DNA from: Sistotremastrum niveocremeum HHB9708
Taxonomy: Eukaryota > Basidiomycota > Agaricomycetes > Sistotremastrales > Sistotremastraceae
Reading direction: 5' to 3'
Length of the DNA: 64,000 nucleotides
Assembly (NCBI GenBank): GCA_001630475.1
Contig: KV419407.1
Coordinates: forward strand, 124,001-188,000
The notes under the pieces are model-generated. The model searched no databases. It was not told where the DNA came from and saw nothing but the letters and a program-made list of their open reading frames with translations. The position numbers and the translations under genes are program-made. Positions 10,004 through 21,170 of this stretch are shown here, one piece after another. Position 1 is the stretch's first letter. Every line of letters begins with the position of its first letter.

Positions 10004-11488
10004 ATGAGCACCGACAGGCAGATCTTACATGACGACGACGTGGAACTCGTTCCATTTGAAGAGGCCTACCTCAAACACAGCGAGCACATGCTTGACCTCT
10101 GGCCAATAATACGAATGACAAGTGCAGAAGCCGCTCTTCACAATATTGACAATCTCTTTACATTTGTGGATCAATGTATCTACTTTGCAATTGTCAAAAC
10201 TCGCCGTCTTCCAACCTCACCAATTATCGACGCTGCACAGCCAACAAATACCCACAAAGGTTCTGAGAATGATCCTCTCATCTCAGGTAAGGAAACCACT
10301 CTGTTCTTTGGCCCAGCATTTAATATCGTTACAGAGGATAAGTTTTTGAACCCGGAAATCCCATCAGTTCTTGACGATTATCGGAGATTCACCCTGAATA
10401 ATGGCCACCAGCCTATCCTGGCGGGTCCGCCATCCATTATGGAACGATTGGGAATTCCTGAATCACATTTCCCTATCGATGACCGCAGAAATTTGGGTGG
10501 CTTGCCATCCTTCTCCGATCACACCTGCGGGCTACCTGGTTCGCAAGACGTTCCCTTGAACGTTGGCGCTCAGCAGAAGATAGTTGGCATCGTATACTTG
10601 ACCGCGTCACAGATCGGCGAAGTCTCGTTGGGTGTTGTAACAGATCCAGCCCATCGCGGTTGTGGCTATGCTAAACATGCAGTTAGCATCATGGCGGCTT
10701 ATTGCTTCGATGAGCTACGCTTTCATCGCATCTCAGCCGTCATCATGCACACCTCTCAGCCCGGAGTGGAAAAAAACAGCGCATTGAGTCTATTCACTAA
10801 GTTAGGCTTTGCGCATGAAGGAACACGCCGACGGTCCATCTGCGTGCCTTCCACTGGCGAATGGACGGACGTTACATCTATGGGGCTCCTGGACACCGAC
10901 TGGGTTATGCGAGACTACACGTCTGCTAGAGCACTTGCTGCCACACACTGGGACGCGCTCTTTGCGCGACATCAGCGGGAGAGAGAGGAACTACTTCGTT
11001 GGGAATCAAGAATATTACGCAGAAGAGATAGCACCGAGACTATCAGAAATCTCAATGACGCCACTCCTCTTGCTCCCTCTTTTAGCTCCTCCTCGCTGTC
11101 GTCCGCCGCTTCCCCGTCTTCACGATTGAGCCTCAGCTTGCAGAGCAAAGGGAAGGCGACGATGAAGCACAAAAAGTCTCATAAATCCAAAAAGGTGGTT
11201 TTCACCGACAACAATTCGAAGCCTGGCTCGTCTTCGAGCGGCTTGAACATTGACGGCTTCGGCGTTCGAGCCCAATCTCCGGATTCATCGCCATATTCGT
11301 CCGACTACGCGGAATCGATTTCCTCCAGCCTCGCGTATGTTACGCCACCCCCTCAATCGCCAACTCCAACTTCAGATATGGATGATTGGGATTTTCTTAG
11401 TCAAGGCAGTAGTCATTCCGCAACCCCCAGTCTCGATGACTATATCAGTTCGGACAGTGATCCATTCGCGGACCGAGCTGAGGAATAG
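10004..11488 (+). CDS. GNAT-family N-acetyltransferase with a long serine-rich tail
   Basis: A single-exon gene of 494 residues. Residues about 15-310 form a GNAT fold like the RimJ/RimL group: GEVSLGVVTDPAHRGCGYAK holds the acetyl-CoA loop (HRGCGYA), and SALSLFTKLGFAHEGTRRRS is the usual motif B, followed by WTDVTSMGLLDTDW. The fold is interrupted by an insert at about residues 65-185 that lacks known motifs. From about residue 340 the protein is disordered and Ser/Lys-rich (KGKATMKHKKSHKSKKVVF). The substrate cannot be read from sequence. It is one of the few intron-free genes here. Confidence 0.85.
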   Translation: MSTDRQILHDDDVELVPFEEAYLKHSEHMLDLWPIIRMTSAEAALHNIDNLFTFVDQCIYFAIVKTRRLPTSPIIDAAQPTNTHKGSENDPLISGKETTLFFGPAFNIVTEDKFLNPEIPSVLDDYRRFTLNNGHQPILAGPPSIMERLGIPESHFPIDDRRNLGGLPSFSDHTCGLPGSQDVPLNVGAQQKIVGIVYLTASQIGEVSLGVVTDPAHRGCGYAKHAVSIMAAYCFDELRFHRISAVIMHTSQPGVEKNSALSLFTKLGFAHEGTRRRSICVPSTGEWTDVTSMGLLDTDWVMRDYTSARALAATHWDALFARHQREREELLRWESRILRRRDSTETIRNLNDATPLAPSFSSSSLSSAASPSSRLSLSLQSKGKATMKHKKSHKSKKVVFTDNNSKPGSSSSGLNIDGFGVRAQSPDSSPYSSDYAESISSSLAYVTPPPQSPTPTSDMDDWDFLSQGSSHSATPSLDDYISSDSDPFADRAEE

Positions 11489-11927
11489 TGAAGTACGGGC
11501 GTAAATACCTGGCATTGTTCGTTTTGCCAGCGGGCGGTTGGGTGTCGACGGGTTTTGGGTCACATCTATTCCAGCACAGATGCTCTGTACGTTGTTTGTA
11601 TGATTGCGAGGTGTAGATACCGTTGCATGTAAATTTCAAGGATATAGAACGAAGTCACATTAGTACCCTACGGCAGTGATTTTTATATATTGAGGTCCAA
11701 ACGGTGTGCATGCAGGTCCCTTGGGACTAATAGGTCTCTGAAATGCGGGTCTTATCTGCACGTTAGGGCAACAAACTGTATCATCGGCAGGTATATTGAT
11801 TCAGTCTGCGCATTGAGACGTTAATCGAGGTTAGCTGGAAATCATACAAGAGGCGGGGTGGTGTTACATGTACACGAGGAGATGTGAAAAATTAAGACCG
11901 AGCGAGAGAGTGGTGTGGGATTCATTA
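11489..11927. other. Tail-to-tail intergenic region
   Basis: This 439-base gap lies between the stops of the GNAT gene and MTC1. It holds their 3' UTRs. No coding frame, repeat or RNA gene was recognised. Confidence 0.4.
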
Positions 11928-13387
11928 TTAAGACTGAACACTGTCCTTTGCAGAATCGTTCGGTTCTGCATTTACTTGGTCCTTGGCTGGCTGGGTGTTC
12001 GCCCAACCCATGCGAGCCACGACATATTCCTGGCAAAGAACTTCAACGCCTACTCGTAATGAGTCGACGATAACATCCTCTACCCATTCGTGGTCATCGA
12101 GTAGATCGAACCAAATTTCGGGTAACGCTTGAGTGACCGTTGTATGTGTCAATTCATGGCCGGGATCCATGATGTGCAGGAGAAATTGAAGATGTCGTGT
12201 GGGCGGCATCGATGATGGGTCTGTACTAGGTCTTGGAGACAAAGAGGAAAGTTGAGAGGAGAAAAACGGCTGAACCCGGAGGTAAACAGAAGAATAAGTT
12301 GTCGGGTTGTGTTCGGATTTTTGACTAGTGGAACCGGAGGGTTTCTTATTCTTCATTATTTCATCCAGATTAGCCTGGACCGGGACGTAAGTAACGGAGA
12401 TTTAAATAGAAAAGGACGACAAACGTACGCGAGACAATTTGAGAGCCGAATCGAAATCTTCTGCTGCGTTGATGTTGCGTGCGGCAGATGAATCCTTGGG
12501 TTTTGATTCATCTCCGCGGTTGACGACGAGGTCACCTCCCTCAACTTGCTCCATAACCTGAGAACAAACGGATATCAGATGTGAGGGAATGTAGTCGAGC
12601 GCAGTGTGGACCTTTGCCAAAGCCCGATATACCAAAGTTTCGATTCCATCATAGCCTTGCATGTCGTGGCTAAGCCAAAGTTGAATCACCTCATGCTCAG
12701 AGATGGGCGGTGCGACGGCGTTTAAAAGATCTGTCAGTGTTGACATTGATCTTTGCTTCAATTCTTGACCTTAGACACAACCAGTTAACTTCACGAGCAA
12801 GAGACAAGTGGAAAGGACTCACTGATCTGATCAAGCTGAACGTTCTTGACAATTCCCATGACACCCTCTCCCCATTTCTTAGCGTGTTCGTTGTTGGGCA
12901 AGTTCTTAACCTGATCATCAACGACGCTACGTGCTTGCTGCAAAGCTGCCGAAGCACTTGACCATACACTCCAACCCCAAGAGCTGGTGGTATTGGTAGG
13001 GTTTGGGGGTACCTGATTCGAAGTTTCGTTGACGACGGAGCTTGCAGCTGCATGGGAGGGAGGATGGGTCGCTGACTGTGGTTGAACAGATGCACGCGTG
13101 TGATCCGTGGTTTTCTTTAGCAAGGGTGGTGTAGCATTGGAGGCTCTAGAAGACGGTCTAGAGATGGTGATACGAGATGCAGCAGATTTGGTAGGTTCAG
13201 AACTCTTCTGAGTGACTTCGTCCAGGAAGGCCAATACGTCGGCGGCTTGGCCTGACGATGGTAACTCGGTGGAACTGGACAATTTAGAGGAGATCTTCGA
13301 GTCTGTAGGGAGTATAGGAGCAGATATACTATCGAGATCATCTAGAAATTGCAAGGCCTCCTGTTGCTTGGAGGATGGCTTGGCCAT
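11928..13387 (-). CDS. MTC1: Mtc1-family protein (maintenance of telomere capping 1)
   Basis: Conserved fungal protein named for a telomere-capping phenotype in yeast; its biochemical role is unclear and it has been linked to vesicle coats. The start at 13387 gives MAKPSSKQQEALQFLDDLD, the family N-terminus; an upstream in-frame ATG at 13495 is less likely. Other family-like parts are SSWGWSVWSSASAALQQARS, WGEGVMGIVKNVQLDQI, MSTLTDLLNAVAPPISEHEV and, near the end, LPEIWFDLLDDHEWVEDVI. Introns at about 12794-12840 and 12427-12480 join in frame. The next gene starts 160 bases away on the other strand. Confidence 0.8.
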
Positions 13388-13547
13388 TGTTGCAGACGGC
13401 CGCAGATCAGTGATTTCCGATTTCCGCTCATGCCGAGTTAGACTGGGGCTCGAGGTTTCTAGTATTGTAGCCTTTGTAAGAGCTTCCGAGTCCAATTTTC
13501 CAGTAATCTATTCGGGTGCCATTGATCTTTGCTCTGCGTGGAGCTGA

Positions 13548-16500
13548 ATGGCCGATGAAAATGAACTTGACGACGAAGAATATATTGTAGGCAAGTCGGC
13601 CGCTCCCAAAACTTGGTGGCTCACTGGCAGGTTGCTCATGGCTAAACACACAGAGGTCATACTAGCTGCAAGGGCCACACAGGATGGCGACTGGGTGTGT
13701 TTTCCTTGCCATGAGTATCTGTGTCTCTCTTATCCACTATCCAGGAATATTTGATCAAGGCAGGCTCGACAGCCTTTCGTAAATGTCCTACACTCATTCA
13801 TGCTCTTCCATAATTAGTGGTACGGTTTCGATCAACAAGATAGCTCCTGGGAGCCTTCAGGTGAGCGTGTATGATTATTTTGAATCTTAAGTACGACCTA
13901 CCTGGAATTAGCAAACATCGAGGGATGTAAACGCCTTCTAGCCAGTTTCTGGGACCAGTTTCCTGGCAATCCCGACTTTCCAATCGGAAAAGCTATTCCT
14001 GCTTCCCAAACATGGATCAGTACATTATTTTTCTCGCCTCACGGAAAGCATGTTCATCCTTGGTAGAAAAAGAAAGAGAATACTTCGCACAAGAGAACGC
14101 TGCAGGCACATTGCCAAATGTTAGACTCCCTTTGTCGTTTCCGCATAGCACTGACCCCATCAAATTATGCAGCCTCATCCTTCGCCCCAAAAAAGGATTA
14201 CTACCCAATCGAAATCAGACATTCCGCAGTCTGGTCCGTCCTCCTCGAGGGCTTCAGAAGAGAGAAAATCTGACAACTCTAAGCCAAAAGAGAAAGAACG
14301 CTCTAGATTTAGTTTGAACAAAGGTGGGTACAACCCTGCTCTGATAGGACTCCCATTGATATTTGCCTCAGAGATTTCAGCCCTTGCATTTGACAATCCA
14401 GGAAAATCCAATGAATTGGTCACATTGGGAAGGAAGAGGCAGACACGCTCTCGTAGGACATATGCTACCATTCCGATTTCGGTAAGTGACGCGCTCAAGA
14501 TGGCTGTTACAACTTAATCTCTTCGTAGGGCGAAGAAGATAGCGACACAACTACCGATACATCTTCTGCAACTTCCTCTTCCTCCGATGAGCAACCTCTG
14601 AAACGACGCAGAAGATCCTCAGCAGCTAGCTCCCGCAAGACGTCTGCTACTCCAAAATCTCATCAGGCTCCCAAAAAACACAAGAAGCATTCCGTGCGAA
14701 GGGTTTCAACGAGCTCGAGCGACTTATCACCCGAACCTCCAGCCAATGAGACTAATGCGCCTAATGTCGCATCCCCTTCATCCTTATTTTCAAAATCTCC
14801 GTCTCCTCCATTGGCGGACGCTTTGAAGAAAACACAGGCCCTTAATGATAACCCTCCTCCTCCTGATAGCCCAGCGAGCATCTCGGCGGATGTCCCGCCC
14901 TCCCCGGTCAGTATAGTTATAAACACTGTTCCTGGGAATTCCCGTACAGGTAGCGTAATAAACGAAACTCATTCCGTGCTGCAGGTCATTTCTCCCGTCA
15001 ACGAAGACCCTCCTGTGCCTGTGGCGTCTTCTTCCGCTGCGACCACTAAAGATATTCAACGGCCAGGGATGTCGTCAAAACCTTCGGCATATGTGCGGAC
15101 TTCGTCCTCACAAAATAATCCGCAGCTCAAGCCTACTGCTCGCAGCGAGACGTCTGCTGCCACTCTTTCTGCTCGGCTCAAAATGTCAAACCTTGAGGAC
15201 AACATGATCGCTCTGGGGCGTAAAATTTCAATTGATCCGAAGAGAATAGATACGTCCCTGGGCAAGAGAAAGCGATCTGATGCGTCGACAGCTTCCCCCA
15301 CGGTTCCCGTCGCAGGGAGTTCCCGCTTAGCTCCCTCTGCTCGCCCGCTCCAGGTATCCAGTGATAATAATAAAGGGACACCTCTGGAAATAGCGAAGGC
15401 GTCTCAATCGGAACCCTTGATGCGGCCTCAAACTCGCAACGAAGACCTCCCTATTGCTTCTTCGCCTTCTAACACTAGCACTCTCGTGCCTCATCAGACG
15501 CTTCAGACTAATGAGTCAATCTCAATGGATATCTCACCCTCTCCACCCAGAATGGCGAACATTGATCTGCCGTAGGGAATGTTTCGTGTGTACTGCATCC
15601 AGGATTAACCGTTCATCGCAGAGAGCCGCCAAGCGTTGTTTCCCCTCAGGCAGAAAACCGCCCCCCGTCTGACATTCCTAGTGTCCATAAATTTCTGGCG
15701 AGCATTATCCCAGAAGAGTGAGGAATTTTCTATATTGTCTCTCCCGACTAATATCAACTCTTGAATCAAATATAGAGGCTCACGAGCCATGAAAGACCAA
15801 CTCAACAAGTACGTGTTTTATTCTGACCGATATCACCTCACTGATCTCTTTGCAGTCCGGTCACCTCGTAAGTTTAACCAGCATAGGCTTGTTCCATCAT
15901 TCACCATATATACAAGACCAAATGAACCTAACTGGATCTGGAACGGGACACTGTCCTTCGGTAGTGGAAATCCCTGTAATATTCAGATGACTGGAACTTC
16001 TGTCCCTCAAAGTACCCAGCGACAGAGGCTCGAAACGGTTATGAAGATATACAATGGGCGCCATATCGAGCTTTCGACCTGTGTACCAGTTCAATGGAAC
16101 GTTGATATATTGGCGGTATATCCCTGCCTCCAAACGGCCAAAATTCTGGCCCGGGGACCAAGCGATCGCGATTCATTTGGTACACTGGTACGATGGATGG
16201 AGACACACAACCTGGTACGCAACGGATGGGAGCTTGTGAGTGAGGCTAGTGCGTGCTGAGCTTTACTAGATTTCTCTTCTTCCTCTCACGACGGCCCCGC
16301 CCAATCCCATGGTGATTTCCCATCTATTGGTTTTTCCTGGGGGCATGAAACATCTTCGTGAGCGCCTGAAGTTACCGGGCGGAAATAGCACCGAGACCAG
16401 CTTGGTCGCCGCGTTGGTTGCACAAGTGAAGCCGGAAATCCATAGACCACGCCGGTCAGCTGTATCTCCCTACGGTACGGAGCCCGGAGGCGACCTACCA

Positions 16501-17692
16501 GAATTAACAGATCGGATTCTAGGCTCAGAAGAAGCTCTCGCCAGGTTTCTCGGATTCCCGAATAGTTTGCTCTCAAATATTACATCCTCTTCGACTTACA
16601 ACATTGCCACCATCGCGCAAGAAGCGAAACCTATGGGCGAGGGACCTATTCTAAGTGCTCACACGAGGGCTATTCATGCCTTGATGGCACTTCGAAAAGT
16701 TCCAATACGTGACATGTATACTGAGCATCCATCGGTGCTCTTTATCAATTGTGGTGCCAAGCTGAGGCGGATCCCCGGGCTGGCAGATCGAAGATACAAG
16801 CATCCAGAACAGCGGTTCTTCACATATGGCCGAAGCAGTTCAATTGCGCCTGATCGACAAGGCGTTCGTGAAATTTGGCCACACGGTCTGCGAACTTTCC
16901 TTACTTCTCTGCATGAATATTTAATATGCCATGACAGGGGGGCTCGTAACCTTCGTACCTGGTGTCTTGATTGAGAATCCATTGGGGTTCCGAGACCTAC
17001 TTCATACAATAGCTGAGAATCCCATATATGACGCCTATCTTTGTCCGGCAGTGCTTGGATATATCATCATCCATTTGAAGGATGAGGTTAACACCAAAGA
17101 GTCTCTCAATCTGTAAGCTTCTTCTGGAACTCACAGGTGCATTGACCGATGCTGCAATTCAGATTAAGTCTCATTCAAGAAATAGTCCTCGAGAATCTTG
17201 AAGAAGGGCGCCTGTCTCTTGCGAGTTGTCCTCCAGAGCGCTGGCAATCAGTTTCGAAAGCAGAATGGATTGAGCGCACGCAAGCAAACCGCTTGAGGAT
17301 TATTCAGGGTGTCGATTATTCGCGAGACGAAGCGAACCGCGAGCGCGCACAACAACTCTTCCAAGACTGTACTGATGAAGCGCTGGATTCAGACCTGCAA
17401 GATGAGGCTTCCGTCACCTCGTACATCGCCAAAGATCTCGGTCGCCTGCAAATGCAGCCTGCTATTCAGGACAATTATCGGAGGTGCGTGTTGTGCGCAC
17501 CGATAAACAAAGCTCCTCATCACCGTTGGCAGATTTATCATGATGATGAAGGATGGCATGAGGACAAAAACCGAGGACGATCTTCAGTCTCGCGACGGCG
17601 TGCGTATTCTATTCTGTGTTTCTCTTCAATTAATCAATGGTGCACAGATCGAGAGACTAAATCTAGCAACGTTCAGATTTTCTCGCAGATGA
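13548..17692 (+). CDS. Chromodomain protein with SPOC-like and large C-terminal region (Chp1-like candidate)
   Basis: I read this as one gene of about 1,100 residues and roughly 14 introns. The chromodomain, residues about 8-60, is cut into tiny exons: EEYIVEVILAARATQDGDW, then EYLIK from a 15-base exon at 13745-13759, then WYGFDQQDSSWEPSANIEG. Introns 13591-13653 (G|GCAAGT) and 13760-13817 (AAG|GCAGGC) start with GC. A long Ser/Pro disordered part follows (to about 15570). The stop at 15573 is avoided by an intron (donor GTAGGG at 15571, acceptor near 15625) that continues in frame into SDIPSVHKFLASIIPEEGSR, then WIWNGTLSFGSGNPCNIQM (SPOC-like), SVLFINCGAKLRRIPGLADR and GGLVTFVPGVLIENPLGF. 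Chromodomain plus C-terminal SPOC and PIN is the layout of fission yeast Chp1 of the RITS complex; that homology is inference. It could instead be two genes with a break near 15600. Confidence 0.6.
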
Positions 17693-17955
17693 CATATGTA
17701 CCAGCTTTTTTTTTTGTTGTTGATGTTGTGTATGGCATGTTCATTATAATCTGTATAACCCACTTTACTCTATGTATTACCGATAACGTCGCCTGTTGCA
17801 GACTATACGAGAGTGCTTGAAATGCTACAGGGTCTCAGTTGAAGCTTCTAAATGGAGACCCTGCTGTAGCCGGCGCAATCACATGACAATGGGCGTCGAG
17901 GAGCTGCCGTCATTGTCCGTGGCCCGCTCAGAGCACTTGCCCTCCTCCAGTAGAC

Positions 17956-18707
17956 ATGGAGGCAATCAACCAGATCATCTTGGATCCTAGATACCACGAT
18001 TATCTTGGTATCCTCAAAGGCGCGAGAAACGGGCTCGTATACGGGGTGAAGATTAGATTTCCACATGCACTTCTCATGTCAATACTCTTTGGGCGGGGAG
18101 GGTGTGTTCATCTGTTCCCACCGTATTGCTTATCGACCACTGATTATGATATTGACAGATGGAAAGAAAGGGCGAAGCAGATATTCAAAGCTACCCGCCA
18201 GCATGCCACAAATCTGGCTGCCTTCGTTACGCTTTACAAGACCATGCTCCTGATGCAGAAGAAATTCAATGGCGGGAAGGAGAGGACAACGGACACCTTC
18301 ATTGCCGGGTTGATTGGCGGTTATATTGTGTTTGGGGATCGCAACGCCATCAATGAGCAGGTGGGTAGATTGGCGGGGTTTCGTTGACTGGCTATTGACC
18401 TTCCGTTCAGATTGTGCTCTATGTGTGTTCCAGGGTGGTTGCGTCTTTTATCCCTCGAGCAGGCGGCGCTGCAGTCGTCGACAACTCTCGTGCCTCAGGA
18501 TCAGGATCAGGCTCAGGCCTGAAGTCTATTCCCCCCGACGCCCGATTGTTCTCCCTCTTCGCCGCAGTATGCTGGGGTTCGGTCATGTGGTTATTCAATC
18601 ACCGTGGACAGACAATACAACCGGGCATGTACAGCTCGATGAGATACTTATATCAGGATTCCAACCGCTGGAAAGATTTACGGACGCTGCTTTGGCATAA
18701 TACTTAG
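17956..18707 (+). CDS. PMP24: Peroxisomal membrane protein 4 (Pmp24/PXMP4, Tim17/22 superfamily)
   Basis: Integral peroxisomal membrane protein of unknown transport role. The N-terminus MEAINQIILDPRYHDYLGIL with KGARNGLVYGVKIRFPHALL matches the PXMP4 family closely. Later exons read KATRQHATNLAAFVTLYKTM, TFIAGLIGGYIVFGDRNAIN (glycine-rich membrane segment), IVLYVCSRVVASFIP and PGMYSSMRYLYQDSNRW. Two introns (about 18100-18158 and 18361-18410) join in frame. A Gly/Ser repeat (SGSGSGSG) lies in the loop before the last membrane segment. The 263 bases upstream, after the chromodomain gene's stop, contain a T-rich run near 17705-17730. Confidence 0.9.
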
Positions 18708-18999
18708 ACCGCCTAGACGCCTCTTCCTTTGTCCTGTTCCGCATCAATCGATTCACATCTTGCATTCACCCGTACTAAGCTTCTCGTTGGGACAAAGGGC
18801 CAAGGTTGTTATCATTCATCAAAGTCCGGATCTACCAGCAGGACCTGATCGAGTCTTCGTGGGGCTCTGCGGGACTTGTACTAAACAGGCGGCGTGAGGG
18901 ACTGAGCACATGCAGAGGATAAACCGAGACGCACGGCAAGCATTTGTGTGGCAGCATTGACTGCTTTTAGGCATTGATGGCAATTCGGAAGAATTGTTG

Positions 19000-19891
19000 T
19001 CAGGGTCGCCATTTCTTGGGAAATGTCAGTTCCTGGTCAAGGTCAATCAACCACTGATGAAGGATGCCGGACACGCGGAATGCTGTATGCGCACCAGCAT
19101 GTAAGCGAAGAGCCAAAAAGCTTCTTTTGCTGTCCCAAAGTTTCTGAGTGGCGTCCGCGTGAGCGATGCACCGGCCATATCCATGGGGGAAGACATCTTC
19201 CTTGAGCACCAGTTCTCGGAGCCGCTCTTGCCTTTCGTGCTGCAACACATTCAAACGATGATAAGTCTCGGCGTTGCCGAGCAGACGGACATCTTCGAGC
19301 GACCACCGTTCAACCGGAGGTAAATTCAGCAGAAAAGTGCTAGCCTGCAGTGCAACGTGCTTCAAATTATGAGAGTTGGCTAGCGCAAAGACTTGCAGTG
19401 GATGTTTCTCGGCGTGGGCCAGAACATGAGTGTGCAGGACAGAAGTGATATCTTCAGTAAGGAGATACTTGTCCGCCAAATCGAGCAATGGCGGAAGCAA
19501 TGGCAAGGGAATGGCACCGTCGGATGAATGGCCTAGCTTGGATTCCGAGGTTGGGAATGTCTCGGGCGGATGATGGAGCAATCTCATGAGCATCGTAAGG
19601 TTCTCGACGCTCTCGTGTATGTCCACGGTCTGCTCGCTCTGACAGAGATCATAGTCGTCTTTGTCGTCGCAGCAAGCAAACATTTCTCCTGTCCAGTCAT
19701 CAGTATCAGTGCGTTGGCATAAAGAAGATCACTCTACGAAATGCATGGCTATGTGTGGCCAACGTGGACCGACAGACAACAAACACGAAGTCTTCGGGCA
19801 AACATCGAATTTCAAAGTCGGGCTCGCTGCCAAAGGAGATACGTGCGACTGGATGCCGTGAAGCGTCAGAGTTGGAAACCATGCTAGTCAT
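19000..19891 (-). CDS. BTB/POZ-domain protein
   Basis: Two exons joined by an intron at about 19684-19733. The BTB core reads EDFVFVVCRSTLATHSHAFR then EMFACCDDKDDYDLCQSEQT, followed by VDIHESVENLTMLMRLLHHP and LLDLADKYLLTEDITSVLHT. This is the common agaricomycete BTB protein type, in which the domain takes most of the chain and the rest is helical. Such proteins can be Cul3 adaptors, but no partner domain is seen. The start is the ATG at 19891 (MTSMVSNSD) or 19882. The protein has about 280 residues. Confidence 0.8.
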
Positions 19892-20228
19892 GTCCCATAC
19901 GCAAGCATAGATATTTAACAGACGAAAAGTACACGTTATAGATGATGTGGTTTGCTGCGTTGTCCGTTGCCGCAGTGCTGAGGACAACAATGCTCCGCTT
20001 TTGAGTATAATACAAGTGTAGATCAGATCAGGCCAGGAGCCCATGAGAAAAAGAAAGATGTAAGAGCTGTGGAAGAGTTCCTGATACGGAGACAAGTGGA
20101 ATGATAAAACGGGTAACCTCAAAGCTCGACATGAAAACCATAAACCCATGACGCAAATGAGTGAAAAGACCTGTCGCTCGCAACCTAAACTGCAACTCAG
20201 GCGTCTAAGGTGAACGAGATACCGAGGG
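19892..20228. other. Intergenic region between the BTB and Ras-like genes
   Basis: These 337 bases hold the BTB promoter and the Ras-like gene's 3' UTR, both on the minus strand. Frames through it are short and lack motifs. No repeat or RNA gene was recognised. Confidence 0.4.
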
Positions 20229-21170
20229 CTACACAATGATACATCGTGACTTTTTTGAGCGCGAAGGTCTCCTTTCCTGTTCCGGTTTGCCGGCTGGGGG
20301 TAGGGGCGGACGGGGGTTGTTTGATGCAAAGGCATCACCACTGGCTCCCACTCGGCTCCCACGGAGATTGCGTACCAATGTCATGAATAGTCTGTCCACA
20401 TTCTGTGCCGTCCTTGCGGAGGTTTCCAGAAATTCACATTCCAGTGAGTTGGCCATCCGTTGCCCCTCGTCACGGGAGACCTCGCGTTCCGAAGCCTTGT
20501 CCGACTTATTGCCAACAAGCATCACGATATGCTTGCCGCGTTTGACGCGACTCATTGACTGTCGGAACACATCAAGACGGTCGAATGAGGCGCGGGACGT
20601 GATCGAGTACACTAGGATAAATCCTTGGCCTTCCCTGTGAAGTAGTCTCATCAGTGAAAGGAGTGGTTGCGGACACCATGGGTACACACCGAACCCATTG
20701 GTCCCGGAGGGTAGCATACTCCTCTGCAAAGAGTTTGAGCAGTCTGAAGGGAGCCCTTTTCGAAAGGAGGACTTACCCTGACCGGCAGTATCTATTACTT
20801 CCACGAAACACATTCGGTCGTCCACGACCAATTGTTTTCGATAGGCGTCTTCTATCGTTGGATCATACGTCTATGATTCAATAAACACGACTGATTACTT
20901 CAGAGATATGAAGTTTACGTACCTCTGTAGAGATTGATGAGTAGGGGTCAAATAGTATGAAAGAGTACGAGCTTACCGACGAAACACCCCAAAGTGAACT
21001 AGAGATGGTGGAATAAGCGACAAATTGCGTACGCAGATATCTGATAAGGTCATACCTGTACAGCCAACGCTGTCTACAGAGGGGTGAGATGACGGCCAGG
21101 TATCGGAGCTGAATTGACGTACTTTGCCTACACCGCCGTCACCGAGAACAGCAACTCTCCAACTATCCAT
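20229..21170 (-). CDS. Ras-like small GTPase
   Basis: Membrane-tethered signalling GTPase. The P-loop is VAVLGDGGVGK then TALAVQ, split by the first intron. The chain continues FTLGCFVETYDPTIEDAYRK (switch I), FVEVIDTAGQEEYATLRDQW (switch II), LVGNKSD (NKxD) and ETSAR. The tail is Pro-rich, then polybasic, then the CAAX box CIIV, so it should be prenylated. It looks like the Ras2/Rsr1-type branch of fungal Ras rather than classical Ras1, because it has GDGGVGKTA. The switch I motif can only be read if a 2-base exon (AG, 20923-20924) sits between introns 20925-20976 and 20871-20922, both 52 bases; it completes the Glu codon of FVETYDP. The start at 21170 is the only sensible ATG. Confidence 0.92.

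Noticed and set aside
13595-13630. A 36-base GT-AG first intron in the chromodomain gene
   Set aside because: It is too short for this genome and gives a poorer chromodomain than the GC-AG intron 13591-13653.
15576-15788. A gene boundary after the chromodomain frame's stop at 15575
   Set aside because: An intron with normal borders removes the stop and continues in frame through protein-like sequence on both sides, so one gene explains the region better.
18480-18530. Gly/Ser repeat in PMP24 as a mobile or satellite repeat
   Set aside because: It is a short in-frame coding repeat (SGSGSGSG) within a loop, not an independent element.
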